64,000 nt of DNA, from contig NC_045138.2 in NCBI RefSeq assembly GCF_008831285.2, forward strand, positions 35,703,115-35,767,114, written 5' to 3'. The notes under the pieces are model-generated. The model was not told where the DNA came from. It did not search any database and worked only from the letters and a program-made list of their open reading frames with translations. The DNA is from Nymphaea colorata. Lineage: Eukaryota > Streptophyta > Magnoliopsida > Nymphaeales > Nymphaeaceae. Shown here piece by piece: positions 12,701 through 25,047 of this stretch. Position numbers and translations under genes: made by a program. Positions within the stretch are counted from its first letter, which is position 1, and every line of letters begins with the position of its first letter.

Positions 12701-15700
12701 CTGATCCAAATTCTGCCCATAGCTGCAGTTTGCACTTTACACTCTAAAAGTCTATGAAACTAGGACTGCTACTAGTGTGAACAAGCGGATCTCAAGGAAG
12801 TGCACATCCATTTTAAACATTGCATTTAGTTCCCCTTTTGCTGATTTAGTTTCACAATAGGATCAATAGAATGCCTTTTCTCCTTGATATGCTAGGTCCT
12901 CTCAATGTACTTTTTTGGTTGTTCACTTGAATGTTGAAAAACGAGGCCATTACTGTGCTCATATGAAATTCTCAAAATTTTGGAAATTTTTGAACTTCGG
13001 TGGTGGGTTAAGGTAGCATGTTGATAATTGTTTCTAGATTTGTGTATCATTCTTTAGGTAAACAGTGGCTCGCCTATTAATATTGTTTTTATCTTCAGTG
13101 TTCTCCCTAATTTAAAATTCAAATGTATTAGTAACGCTCGTTGTATCTGGTTTTCTTGATGTATCAAACTCATAAACTGATTTTGTAATCAACCATTCTC
13201 TCATAAGTCTCCTTTTTGCTAGGTTGAATTTCCTATTCAGGATGCTGTTAAATTATACTCAGAGAAACTAAAATTGATCAGCCTTGGTGAATCTCTCATT
13301 CTTTTGGCTTTATTTTCAAATTTTGTGTTTGTTGGTAGCATGTCAGGCTTGGCCAGGTGACTTGTATGCTTGCTCTGCCGAAGGCATGCTTGAGTTTAGC
13401 TCTTCAAACTCCGGTGAAGTTTTATTGCTTTCAATAATTAAAGGAAAAGGAAAATGCCAATATTGCTAATACGAAGTCTTGCATGTCTCATCTAGATTTT
13501 GGCTGGTGTCCTAATTATCTAAATGCCCTGGCTGTGGTGAAGTCCAGATGAAGAAGCATGGTGATCCAGACGTCAATTACCATACCTAGAGCTATGGATT
13601 GTTTTTAGTTAGGGGCATATGTATTGTTCACATTTTTTGAATGCCAAATGCCCTTTGATTTATTGGTTATATTTTGGTCATATTTAAGGATATGCTCACA
13701 TTTGTTGTTAAAAGGGCTCGTCCTTTCTTTCTGGCACAAGTTTGAACGAAAATCGAAGCCTGGATCTTCCTAGGAGCAGTGACGAAACCCTTTACAGTGC
13801 ACACCTATAAAATCTGCTTGTGCAAGAAACGACATCCATGGAGCTTCAAATGTGGTGTTATGCTGGATAGCCAAGGCCCACTCCTGTTTCCACTGTAACA
13901 ACCGCCCTGGGTCTAAACGTTGCTGGGCTTTGCTAAGTGATACAACTAAAAACAGGCCAAAAGCAAACAACAAATTAAGTTAAATAATTGATCTGCTTAT
14001 GAAATTAAAATTACATACTTCAATGTCTAAAGCTTTGAGGGCAAAAAAGAAAGAGCCTGAGGTTACTGCTGTTGAAGTTGTTTTCTTGTGTAGAAAGGGG
14101 AAAAAAAATCAGCCTATATGTGGCGGTGGATGGGCATGATAAGAAACATTGCATTTTCTATCCTTCATCGCCAACGAATTCCTATATTCATCGATAGCCC
14201 CTCCATGTGAGTGTCATTGAAGTTAGAACTCTAGTTACTTTTCTTGTGAATATCTTGTGGATAATAAAAATTAAATATTTGAATCAGTATATTTCCAGTT
14301 CACACACAACCACACGTGCAGCCATGCACGTTGCTCTAATTATCTTCTCCAATGCTTCTTTCCAAGACTTCAAATGAGGAGAGGTTTCAGGATGCCAGGT
14401 TTTTTGCATGCTTTCTACTTCTTCATGAACTTAAAAAAATTGCTTTTTGCAGGGAGTTGAGCGTTATTGATCATCTTGAGGAGGTCTTATCATTTATTAG
14501 TTTATCATTGACCAGCCATCCTGAAGTCAGCCGATCCCCTCCTGGGATTGCACCTTTTTCAGGTAAATATTCTATCCAAAACAGGTACATATTGGATAAT
14601 ACTCACTTGTGTGGTTTCCACTTCTGAGTTCAGTTATTATAGGACTTAATGGACATGTATGTGCTTGTCGTGTAACTATTGTCTGCTTGGGACTAATAAT
14701 GCTCATCTTACTGTACTTCCCACTCGTTTTTCTTCATTTAATTTGAATGAAAAGCATGGTAATGCTATAAATCAATTATTTGATGCTACATAAGAGTCTG
14801 TACGTAAACACATCATATGTAGTAAACTAATTATTAGGTATTTGATGCCAAATAAAAGCAAAAACCTTCAACACTTCAAGACAGAAAACAAAAAGCAACA
14901 ACTGAATCAAATAAGCCCCCGATGCAAACTGCTGGGAGAGTCAGCAACAAAAAATGAAAAGCAAAGAAAAAAAAAGATTAAAACAACAAAGCAAAAAGAG
15001 GAGGAGGGACAACATAGGCTGGATGAGAGAAGTATAACGCAGGTTGCAAGTGGATTCGCTACAATCCAATATTGTTGTCACGCCATAGAATAGGAGGTGT
15101 GGATGACAAAACCCCATGATCTTTGAGATGTGATTCCAACAGTTGTTGCACAGTCTTCGTCTTCTTGTTTCTTCTCTCTCCAAAATAAGCGAATAAAGGG
15201 GAAGAAGAAAAAGAAGAGGAGGAGGAAATATACTCCCCCTCACGTAAAAACCAATTAGTAATGCTTTCTATGGTGATACTTGTGCTTTCTTAATGCACCA
15301 AATGGTCCTCACTGCTGGTGTTAATAATTTTGATTTGTTGCTTGTGGTTTTAAATTTAAGGCACATTTGCAACATGGAAATCTTGTGTCCAATGCTTTCA
15401 TATCTGCATTTGTATCGCCTATTAATATTGTCTTATCTTCCGGTGTTCTCCGAAATTTAAAATTCAAATGTATTAGTAATGCTCTTTGTATCTGGTTTCC
15501 GTGATGTATCAACTATCAAGTATCAACTCAGAAACTGATTTTGTAATCGACATTCCTCTCATAAGTCTCCTTTTGCTAGGTTGAATTTCTTATTGGGGAT
15601 GCTGTTAAATTATACTCAGAGAATCTAAAATTGATCAGCCTAGGTGAATCTCTCATTCTTTTGGCTTTATTTTCAAATTTTGTGTTCATAGGTAGCATGC

Positions 15701-17440
15701 TCTGAATACATAGTAGTGTTCAGGCTTGGCCATGTGACTTATATGCTTGCTCTGCCGAAGGCATGCTTGAATTTAGCTCATCAAACTCCGGTGAAGTTTT
15801 CTTGCTTTCAATAATTAAAGGAAAAGGAAAATATTCCAATATTTCTAATCTAGCATGTCTCGTCTAGATTTTGGCTAGTGTCCTAATTATCTAAATGCCC
15901 CTCATATTCTATCTCAGGGTGATGTACTTTGAATCTGTCCATGTAATTTTTTAACTCATCTGATCAACCGATGCCAATCAGAACCAGCTTATTGAATTGC
16001 GAACAACAGAGATCCAGTGTTAACTTCTTGATAAGGTTAATTTCTTCTCCAGTTTCTTTGCAGATATAAATAATTATGTTTCTTGCCATTCTTAATCTCG
16101 TTGATTTTTTTTTCTTATTAAAGTAACCTGTTTCTTTATGTTCTAGTTTAAATTCTTCATTCATTTTCTTTCCCCCACCTGTGTCATTCTTAATCTCGTT
16201 GATTTTTTTTCTTATTAAAGTGACCTGTTTCTTTCTGGTCTATTTTAAATTCTTCATTCATTTTCTTTCCCCCTCCTGTGGCGGGTTGCTGCTGATTTGC
16301 TTCGGGAGCACATCAGGAAACTTATTGAAGAAAAAGTTGCAGCTGCGCTGGCTGTGGTGAAGTCCAGATGAAGAAGCAAGTAGGTTCATTGTGCTTGCTG
16401 CATGTAACTTAGTTCCTTAGTATATGAAGGCACCCTTTATTATTCCACATGGCATATGTGCATAACTGCATATGTGAATCTGATAGCTGTTCCAGCTTGT
16501 ATGGATGAGTACATGCCGAGATTATTGTTTATTGCATAGTGTTCATGCTTATTATATAAATCTTTTTCTGCTTTCATAAATAATAGGAAGGAGGTCCAAA
16601 ACTTTGCATCTCTTAAGAAGAAAGAAGATGGCAGCAGTTGATAGCTAGGCATAATTCATGTGTCTTTATGATGAAGATGGCAGCAGTTGATAGCTAGACA
16701 TAATTCATGTGTCTTTCTGATGCAGGTCTGAAGTATTTACGATATTAACAAGTTTATCATGTCCTTTTAAAGTGGCAAATTTTAAAACGGCATGGTGGTC
16801 CAGACGTCAATTACAATACCTAGAGCTATGGATTGTTTTTAGTTAAGGACATATGTATTGGTCATATTTTTTGAATACCAGATGCCATTTGATTTATTGG
16901 TTATATTTTGGTCACATTTAAAGATATTCTCACATTTGAAGCCGGGATCTTTCTAGGAGCAGTGACAAAACCCTTTACAGTGCACACCTATAAAATCTGC
17001 TTGTGCAAGAAACGACATCCATGGAGTTTCAAATGTGGTGTTCTGCTGCTTAACCAAGGCCCACTCCCATTTCCACTGTGACAACCGCCTTGGGTATAAA
17101 TGTTGCTGGGTTTTGCTAAGTGATACACCTAAAAACAGGCCAAAAGCGAACAACAAATTAAGTTAAATAATTGATCTGCTTATGAAATTCCAGTTCACAC
17201 ACAACCACACGTGCAGTCATGCACATTGCTCTAATTACCTTCTCCAATGCTTCTTTCCAAGACTTCAAATGAGAAGAGAGGTTTCCAGGATACCAGGTTT
17301 TTTGCATGCTTTCTGCTTCTTAATGATCCTAAAAAAATTGCTTTTTGCAGGGAGCTGAGCTTTATTGATCATCTTGAGGAGGTCTTATGATTTGTTAGTT
17401 TATCATTGACCAGCCATACTGAAGTCAGCCGATTCCCTTT
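9706..17440 (+). repeat. Copy B of the ~7.75-kb direct repeat (right contig start)
   Basis: This copy begins immediately after the N run with sequence equal to position 1761 and continues in register to about 17440, where the shared text ends after CCGATTCCCTTT and the two sides diverge. Its first 2-3 kb are short of single bases compared with copy A, for example in the A-rich tract near 10041-10110. Its last 4 kb are the cleaner version. It also carries substitutions absent from copy A, for example a C/T change near 13884, so the two copies are not simply one sequence read twice. Confidence 0.9.
12098..14562 (+). pseudogene. Exon-like fragments of an unrecognised gene (copy B)
   Basis: These match the copy A fragments. 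Exon-like segments lie at 12098-12271, 13223-13286 and 14453-14562, each bounded by good acceptor and donor sequences. The last is in phase with an upstream stretch ending at 14396 that contains SKTSNEERFQDAR. A further open stretch near 14022-14108 begins MSKALRAKKKEPEV; copy A has lost one A in the same place and is out of frame, so copy B is the better template. No family assignment is possible from reading alone. The pieces are most likely remnants of, or widely spaced exons from, one plant gene. Confidence 0.4.
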
Positions 17441-18830
17441 TCATTGCTTCCTCTTCAAATACTTCTATATAATTAATTAGATATCTTAATTTTGTCACGA
17501 CTACATTATGATAATATTTTTTATTATTTACCTGCTTCCTTTGTACCCATGGACTCCTAAGAGAATTTCATATTATATTGATATTCTTCATCAATTATAT
17601 AGTTAGTTGCCATAATGTGTAACATATTCTTCTTATCTTGTGTCCCTATACTAAAAACTAATATAAGGATGTCAACATTGACTTTAGAGTGAAATTTGTG
17701 TTGGCGAGCTTTTTTCTGCTTATTTCAAGAGCTAGCTGTATTTGCTGGCATGACACAAATGTTTAATTATAAAATCTATTATTTCACATAAAGGCTTCTC
17801 ATGATTAAAATATTTTACCCATTTTGAAACCTTTATTTTAATTATTCTAATACTTGCAATACTTTCTTCAAGGCTTACAATTATACTGCACTTGTAATAC
17901 CATTAAAAGGGGCCTGTGAAAGGGGCCTGTGATGCATCTGAATCGTAAATTGTATCTGAAGCAAATGACTGAAACATGGATCCATCACTCCAAAATTTGG
18001 GAATGTTATTAGTGTTAAAGTCACATAAGTTAGATATTCATTTTTACAGTGCTTTTGCTTAACTACTTATTTTTTAACATTGAAGGGAGTCATGGATATT
18101 ATTTAATGGAAATTCCAAATTTTGTAGTGAACTTGTAAACAACAATCAAGGAGCGGTAATCCCTGGAACAATCAGTGAGTTGTGGAATATATATTTTCTT
18201 TTACAAGTATTCACACCATAATTGCAAATTTTTCTTTTACTCCATGTTAATTGATTTCACCTATATTTCGTGCAGACTTCATGTTCCTTATGTTAGTTGC
18301 TCTATTGGATTTGTGGCCTTCATGTTTTTGTGCATAATATTTATTAATGATGTTTATAGTTGTTGTTTGGTGAGTAATGCTTCAGTTCATGCATTCCTAT
18401 ATCATGTGAAACACTGGTTATCAATGATGCACTTCCTACATCATTGAAACACTAGCATGATTTCTGTTGGCATGCTTTATGATGCAGCAACTCCATCACA
18501 TATAACATTTAGTGATGCATTCTATGCATAATAAAAGTTTGTTTTCATGCAGTGACAATCTTAGATTCTATGTTTTCTTTTAATTTTGGATGGTGTAGAT
18601 CTTTTCCTTGTTTTTGAAAGTATTTGTTTAATCATGTGAATTCGATGTGTTTGTGTAACGTTTAGTATATTTTTTTTCTTGTTTCAAACTATAACACAAG
18701 CTAACTTTAGGTATAATTTCTAGAGGGAAATAAGTTATCACATGTTTATGTAAATTTTTATTTGAGGAGCGAAATGCAGTCCAAGTCACAACACAAAAGT
18801 TGCTAAATGCTCACAACAGGTAGATGCTCA
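17441..18830. other. AT-rich intergenic DNA, no feature seen
   Basis: Open frames are short and hydrophobic by composition. I see no coding family, RNA gene or terminal repeat. The sequence after 17440 is unique in the window. Confidence 0.5.
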
Positions 18831-19030
18831 TTAGGGAGATGAACATGAGACTCGATGCTGGAAATACTAAATTTTATTAGATGAATAATAGAAAGTACAA
18901 AAAAGAAGAATAGTTTTCAAGAGGGGAACAATCTCCCACATATATAGAAGACACCTTAAGTGCTAGCTGTCGAAGGTCCAAAAGCTAGTTGATTTTGGTG
19001 AAAAAAAAAGAAAAAGGAAAATAAATACAA
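18830..19030 (-). other. Possible LTR relic (weak)
   Basis: Read on the minus strand, this stretch has a TATATGTGGGAGATTGTTCC-like word followed by CCTCTTGAAAAC. A similar arrangement (TATAGGGGATTTCTCCCCTC) occurs on the minus strand near 34595-34630. Both resemble the TATA and leader region of a plant LTR. No ends or target duplication can be defined. Confidence 0.2.
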
Positions 19031-19079
19031 AAAATAGAAGTAGAAAATACAAAAATATTTATACTAAAACCTACATAAT

Positions 19080-20290
19080 AAGTACACTTAGTTCATGTGT
19101 TTGAGATTAGATCATGAACATCTAAATATGATCAGATTAGACCACTTATCGAGATTGCAAGTTTGTTGCTCAAATTCAACATATTAATGAGATTTGATCT
19201 TTGATCCAGATCATGGGTTCCTAAGTCAAATTCAACATCAAAACATCATTAGATTAGACATTCAATTCAAATCGTAGGTCTTAAATATAAATACAACACC
19301 TAAACTGGATTGGAATGACCTCTGATCCAAATTTGATATTTTGAATCCAAGTTCATCATCATTCCTAGGTCAAAACCAACCTAAGATCATATTAGACCTA
19401 TGATCCTGACCCTGTATCCAAAATCCAATTTCAACGCCTAAAGCTGATCAGGTAAACCATAGATCTAAAATTGTAATCAAACATTTGTATTAGATTAAGA
19501 TTATACCATTGATCTAGACATGAGATGTAAATACAATTGCAACATCTAATAGGATAAATTTAGACACCTTGATCAATATCCTTAGTGTAATGTTTAAATT
19601 CGACATCTAAACCAGTTCCGATGAGACTTCTGATCTACATTACATGATCAAAATCCAAGTTCAACCTTTAAAGCAGATCAATTTTCGCCTCTAATCTAAA
19701 CCAGAGGTTCTAAACCAAATTCAACACTTAAACCAGGTCAGGTTAGACCTCTGATCCAAATTTGAGATTTTAAATTCGAGTTGAACATCGTATCTGAGGT
19801 ACCTATGAACAACATTTTGTCCGGCTCAAATTAGACCCCTGATCATCACCCTCTATCTGAAATCCAAATTCATCTAGTACAACTGATGAGATGAGACATT
19901 TGATTCAAACCCTGAATCCAAAATCTAAATCCAACATCTGAATTTGATTATATTAGACCTCTGATCTAGAACAAAGATCTAAAATTCAAATCCAACATCT
20001 AAATTTGGTCAGATTAGACCGCTGATTGACGATTAGATTAGACCTCTAATCGAAACTATAGTTCTAAAATTGAAATCCAACATTTGAATTAGATTAAGAT
20101 TAGGCATTTGATCTAGACATGAGATGTAAATTCAAATGCAACATCTAAATATGTTAAGATTAGAACCATTGATCCATATTCTTGGTGTAATGTTCAAATT
20201 CAACATCTTAACCGGATCAGATGAGACATCTGATCTACATTGTAAGATCAAAATCCAAGTTCAACCTCTAACACGATCCAACTGACCATA
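19080..20290. repeat. Diverged minisatellite, ~60-bp monomer with higher-order structure
   Basis: Words of the type ATTAGACCTCTGATCCAAA followed by AAATCCAAATTCAACATCTA recur through this segment, mostly 60 bp apart (for example near 19560, 19621, 19681 and 19741, then 19891, 19951, 20011, 20101, 20161 and 20221). Monomers are well diverged. Longer blocks match better at a distance: 19463-19690 against about 20043-20285 (offset near 600), and 19310-19440 against 19740-19870 (offset near 430). This indicates later block duplications on an older array. No coding potential is seen. Confidence 0.8.
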
Positions 20291-21560
20291 AGATGATCCC
20301 CTTTGGACAGTACGCAATTAAAACAAAGAAGTCATCACAACTTTCCTAGTCTACTAAGCACATGGTCTCGACAAAAGCAAATTTGAACAATTTTGTTCTT
20401 AATGCACAAAATGGAAAAGGTGCCACCATCGATTTACCTCGTTTACTTTCAGTTTCGTATTCAACTTCTTATACTTGAAGTCTCGATTTCAAGTAACTCC
20501 GTAAGAATAGAAACTGCCTGACCCTGTTAGTGTTGAGTGACTCCCGGTAACAGGAGCTGGTCATGGCCAGCAAAAATGAAGGAGATCCAGGCTAACATGG
20601 CAACATAATCTCCATAAAAGTCAACAAACACATGACTCTGAACTGTATAACATGCAAGAAAGCCTACCTGCAAACCATGCAATATCTCAGGCATAGGGAG
20701 CTCAAGACACCAACTTTGCCCTGAACTGCATCAGGTTTTATACTTGGAAGGGCCAGTATTTTATCCTTTGTTGAAGAACATCTAGCATAAATTGACAACC
20801 AGCCGTACTTGCTCTGAACAGATGACGGCTTTGTACAAAAGTCTCTCCTCTTTCGGTTGGAGGACAGAAAAATGACATCTTATTTGGAGAGGTTAAGAAA
20901 GGCTAAGAGATGGATAATTTTCTCCCTGAGCTGTGATTCTAAAAGGGGCATAGTTTTTACCATGCGTGTTTAGAAAAGCTCGCCCGCTCTGTTTCCATCA
21001 AAGCCACCAAAGAAGTTTGAGGTTTTTGGATTCTGGCCCCTTTCTTGTCTTCATCATCTGTAGCAAAATTAAGAGCACACAGGCAAGATATCGAATGAGG
21101 CTTTTCAAGAGAAGAAAAAAATGACTTGGCTTCTTCCACAATTACCATGGAAGAGGAAGCCACAAGTTGGAAAAAGCCACTTACTATGACATCTATCACA
21201 GCCAAAGAGAGGTCACATTATTCTGCAGTTACAACAGCACTCCAGAGAACAGGCAACAATTCAAACTCACCATTGGTGTTTCACCTAAAGCATAACCAGC
21301 AAGCAAAATCAGTGCGAGCAGATATCTGACTTTTCTTTTGTGCACAACAGAGACTGACTTCACATCAGCTAAAGCTTTGAGGTTTGAGCCAGCAGACTTG
21401 ATGACCAATAAGCGTACTATAGAACATGTTTGCTATCATTTGATGGCGAAACGTCTTTCCTCTCTCTTTTCACCTCTTTTTTTATTGTGCATTGTATTGA
21501 CTGTTTTTGTATTTGTCTTCAAATTTTATTATATATATTTTCATTTTATCGACTTAAGAA
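20291..21560. other. Intergenic; one unassigned minus-strand open stretch
   Basis: A minus-strand frame at 20957-21205 is open and contains VEEAKSFFSSLEKPHSISCL. It has no ATG at its upstream end and its sequence is not a family I know. It could be a lone exon or chance. Nothing else is supported here. Confidence 0.25.
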
Positions 21561-21669
21561 CATAACGCATATTATATTAGAGGTCTGTAGAGATGACGGT
21601 CATTCATCTCAAACAGTAGGAATGAACCTATCGCACATCCAAACCGTCCTAACGATATTTTGTTGACAA

Positions 21670-21860
21670 ATTCAAAAGCTCGTATTCGAGTGAAAACGTT
21701 TCACCGTTAGGTCGCGTTTGATTGCTTGGAGAAATTCTATTCAAGGGCGACGTCAAAAGAATCGAAGGTCGAACGAGGTTGGAAGACGCGACAAGTTAAA
21801 AAGCTCTTGTTCGAGTGAAAATTTCATTGTCTGCTTGGAGAAATATTGTTGAGAAGGGGC
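21670..21860. repeat. Spaced direct repeat upstream of UTP23
   Basis: AAAAGCTCGTATTCGAGTGA near 21674 recurs as AAAAGCTCTTGTTCGAGTGA near 21799. Each is followed by TGCTTGGAGAAAT-type sequence, at about 125-bp spacing with divergence. It lies within 400 bp of the inferred UTP23 transcript start. Confidence 0.5.
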
Positions 21861-22056
21861 AACTGTTATACGAAATGTACGCGTTCCCTCCGTCGTCAAA
21901 CACAGATATATTTTTCGGCGGTAAGCTATTGAGAAGGTGGTTAATTTGCCTCCATGCAACCGTCAGAAGATCGCAGCGTCGGCCTTCCTCCTCCACGCCA
22001 ACAGTTCAACTGACCCTCTTCCTCTGTGCGTCTCCGTCCACCGGTGAGAGGTAAGG

Positions 22057-22083
22057 GGGATCTCTCTCTCTCTCTCTCCCTCT
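22057..22083. repeat. (TC)n tract at the 5' end of the UTP23 leader intron
   Basis: A run of CT dinucleotides directly follows the inferred leader donor GAGAG|GTAAGG at 22051. CT-rich tracts near plant transcription starts are common. Confidence 0.7.
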
Positions 22084-22980
22084 TTATCGCCGGTTGCGAG
22101 TTAAAAGTTAAAACCCTAATCTCTCTCTGTCCCGCGGCGAGGTTACCGGGTAGTTTTCTCATGGATTTGCTGAGGTAAAAGTCACAATAACCTTGAACAA
22201 AGAATTTTATTTAATGGATTTCATATGGAAATAACTATAAAGTTATTGGTCTAAGAAGCAAACTATTTAATGGCTGTTTGAAGCGGGAAAGCCATGCAAG
22301 GAGGCACTGCTTCAGCTTGAGCGTCCTTTTAGCTTCTAGTTTTCTTCTCTTTTCTCTCGACACTCCTGTCACTTTGTAGTTTTTGAAAATTCTGAACCCA
22401 GGCGTAGAGAAGAGGAAACGGTTGGCTGGTATCTGGTGGAACACCATCAGATTTAGGTTTTTCTCACTCTCCCGCCATCTAGCTTATGTTATGGTTTCTA
22501 TCCATGAACAACATCTTTTGATCTTCTCTGTCGCTTTGGGATGGAAGAGAGTTTGGTGATTTATTAGGTTTTCTTTGTTTTCGATGTCCTGTATGGCCAT
22601 GTGATTGGGTTTTGCTGATCTAGACTCTAGAAACTAACCCTTGCACAGAAAGTGCTTGCGGAAATTCCTCAAAGAGGCGTTTGATTTATGTGATTGTTAT
22701 TGGGATTCACAAGCAATCCGAACAAACTATGTTTTTACTGAACTTTATAGTTTCCTTTTTTTTTTTCTGTTTCTTTGTCCATTTTGCGTGTTCTGCATAA
22801 CAATTGGTTTTGATACTTGTGCCCTTGAAGTACGTGATGCTTGTTTCAATGCTTCTACCAACCCTGTTTGATTAAGTTTTGCTTGTTATGCACCATTAAT
22901 TTGACTCAGTTACTGTTTCTTTGTTCTTGATTTGGTTCGTGTTTATGCAGGGCAGAGAAAGAAGTGGAAAGAGAGGCAAG

Positions 22981-25047
22981 ATGCGGTTGAAGAAGCACAA
23001 GCGAAACCGGAAGGTGGTGCGATTTTACTCAACTCGCTATGGCTTCAGGGAGCCGTTCAAGGTACTGTGCGATGGCACCTTCCTTCATCACCTCGTGCTT
23101 AACAAGCTCGGTTCTCCTCAGGAAGTACTGTCATCCCTTCTTTCTGCTCGGACTATTCTCTTTACTACGAGGTAGCTACTGTCTTTTCCCATTCTTCTAT
23201 TTTCTTTAATTCTTTTGGGTTTTTACCAATCTATCACTAAACATTTTGTGACTAGTGCATCGTCTTAAAACCGGTATTCTTGTTCTTGTTCAGGTGTATT
23301 ATTTCAGAGCTTAAGCGACTTGGAGAATCCTTTTCTGAATCGCTAAAGGGCGCACTTAGCCTCACAATAACGAAGTTTGTCGCTCTTCATTGTCTTCTCT
23401 TTTATCTTGTTTCTTATGTTTTCCCCTTCCCCTTATTGAAGTAAATGATGGTATATGTTTTTAATACAGATGTGAGCATCCGGATAGAGTATCTGCTTCC
23501 AGCTGCATTGAGGCAATTGTAAAGGACAAAAATTCGGACCACTTCTTTGTTGCAAGCCAAGATGCAGATCTCCGCAAGAAGTTTCGGGAGGTTTTCTCTC
23601 TCTTCCTTCCTTTCCTTCTTTATAGAAACTAGTGCTCGTATATTTATTTTGGTTGGCATTTATCTTAAGATGATGATGGTGGTTGTAGTCTACTTGAGCA
23701 AAGGAACTTAATAGATACAGACTGTGAGATGCCTTCCTATGGTAATACATTTAGCAAACAAGTGTAGACCATGGGTCTAACCATAATGCATATGCCCAAC
23801 ATCTGTTGTTCTTCCCTCAGTGGTCCTACTAGTAGTGGGTTTCTAACTTTCTCCTTACATTATGTTTCCATGAGGTAAACATTACCGTCATTGAATTGTG
23901 ACTGTGCTTCATACGTGAAAATTATCTTCGTTTTTTATCTTCTTTGGAAGTTTATGCTGTATTAGCCTTCACTTAAAAGTGAGTTGCTTGCTGATTTCCT
24001 GTTGCCATGCAGATACCAGGTGTTCCTGCAATATATGCAATTAGAAATTCTATGTTCCTTGATCAACCTTCAGCTTGTCATCTCCAGTTTGTGAAAACAG
24101 CTGAAGAGGAGCGCCTACACATGAAGGAATTGGAAGTAGATATGATAAAGGAAAGGGAAAAGAAGAGACTTGCTGACCAAGCTGCAGCAGATGGTACTGA
24201 AAGTTTAGGAGATGTCACAAAAGGAAGGGGTGTACGCAGCATGCATACAAGTTGGACATTTAATCAAAAAGATAAATCTATGTTCAAAAGAAAAAGAGCA
24301 AAGGTTAGTAGTTTGGTTGCATGTTCTTCTTGCCTGGTTCTGTTTCTGATACATATTTCATTAAAGCAGCAACTTCCTTTCTATCCTAAATTTTTCTAAA
24401 TATGTGGACTTCAAATTATTAAGGGCCTTTATTGTAATCAGCAATTCCATCCAAGCATTTCTTCTGTGTATACTCCGTTTGAGGACTACAGTATTTAATA
24501 GGTTCTGAATGAAACTCAAAGGACAAGTTTTGGTTAGTCATGAAGTTGCTTTTTCTAAAGCACTTATGGTGGAACGGTCCAAGAGAATGTTGCAAATGAG
24601 CATTCCACAGACTAGGATGTCCTTTATAGACCCATCATATAATTAAAATTACAAAATATCCGTTCATTATTAGGTGGTTGATTTTTTATGAACCAAAGCA
24701 GGTGCTTATTTTTCAATCAGCAAGTCAGGCTTGCTGTTGGTACTTTCTCACATGGGATTGGCCAATTGTGTTTCTTTCAATGAAAGCAACTTTTTTGGTG
24801 TTTATTCTGGTAATTTGACAGTTTATGTACTTGAGTACAGTTTGTTGGTTCCTAACTTCCTATTATGTCTCAGGTTGATGTAGAGTCGCAAAGATTGCTT
24901 TACCAGTTATATCTTAACTGGCATTGAATTTTGCTCTGCAATGTTCCTTTAGAATTTTATGTGTATAATTTATACTTATTCTTGTAGGGCCCAAACCCAT
25001 TATCATGCAAAAAGAAGAAGAATTCAAAAGGTCCTGTTGCTGCTTGA
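22981..25047 (+). CDS. UTP23: rRNA-processing protein UTP23 homologue (five exons)
   Basis: Inferred function is that of UTP23, a nucleolar PIN-domain factor of the small-subunit processome that helps early pre-rRNA processing. Coding exons are 22981-23171, 23294-23374, 23470-23590, 24013-24303 and 24988-25047. All junctions are GT-AG, phases agree, and the sum is 744 nt (247 residues). Family signatures are the basic N-terminus MRLKKHKRNRKVVRFY, then FREPFKVLCDGTF, RLGESF across exons 1-2, FFVASQDADLRKKF in exon 3 and VKTAEEERLHM in exon 4. The C-terminus GPNPLSCKKKK is also typical. The PIN region occupies roughly residues 20-165 and the tail is lysine-rich. The start follows an acceptor at 22950, so a leader intron (about 22051-22950) is likely. 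The tandem duplication at 25029 copies the stop codon. Length fits plant UTP23 proteins (about 240-280 residues as I recall). Confidence 0.93.
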
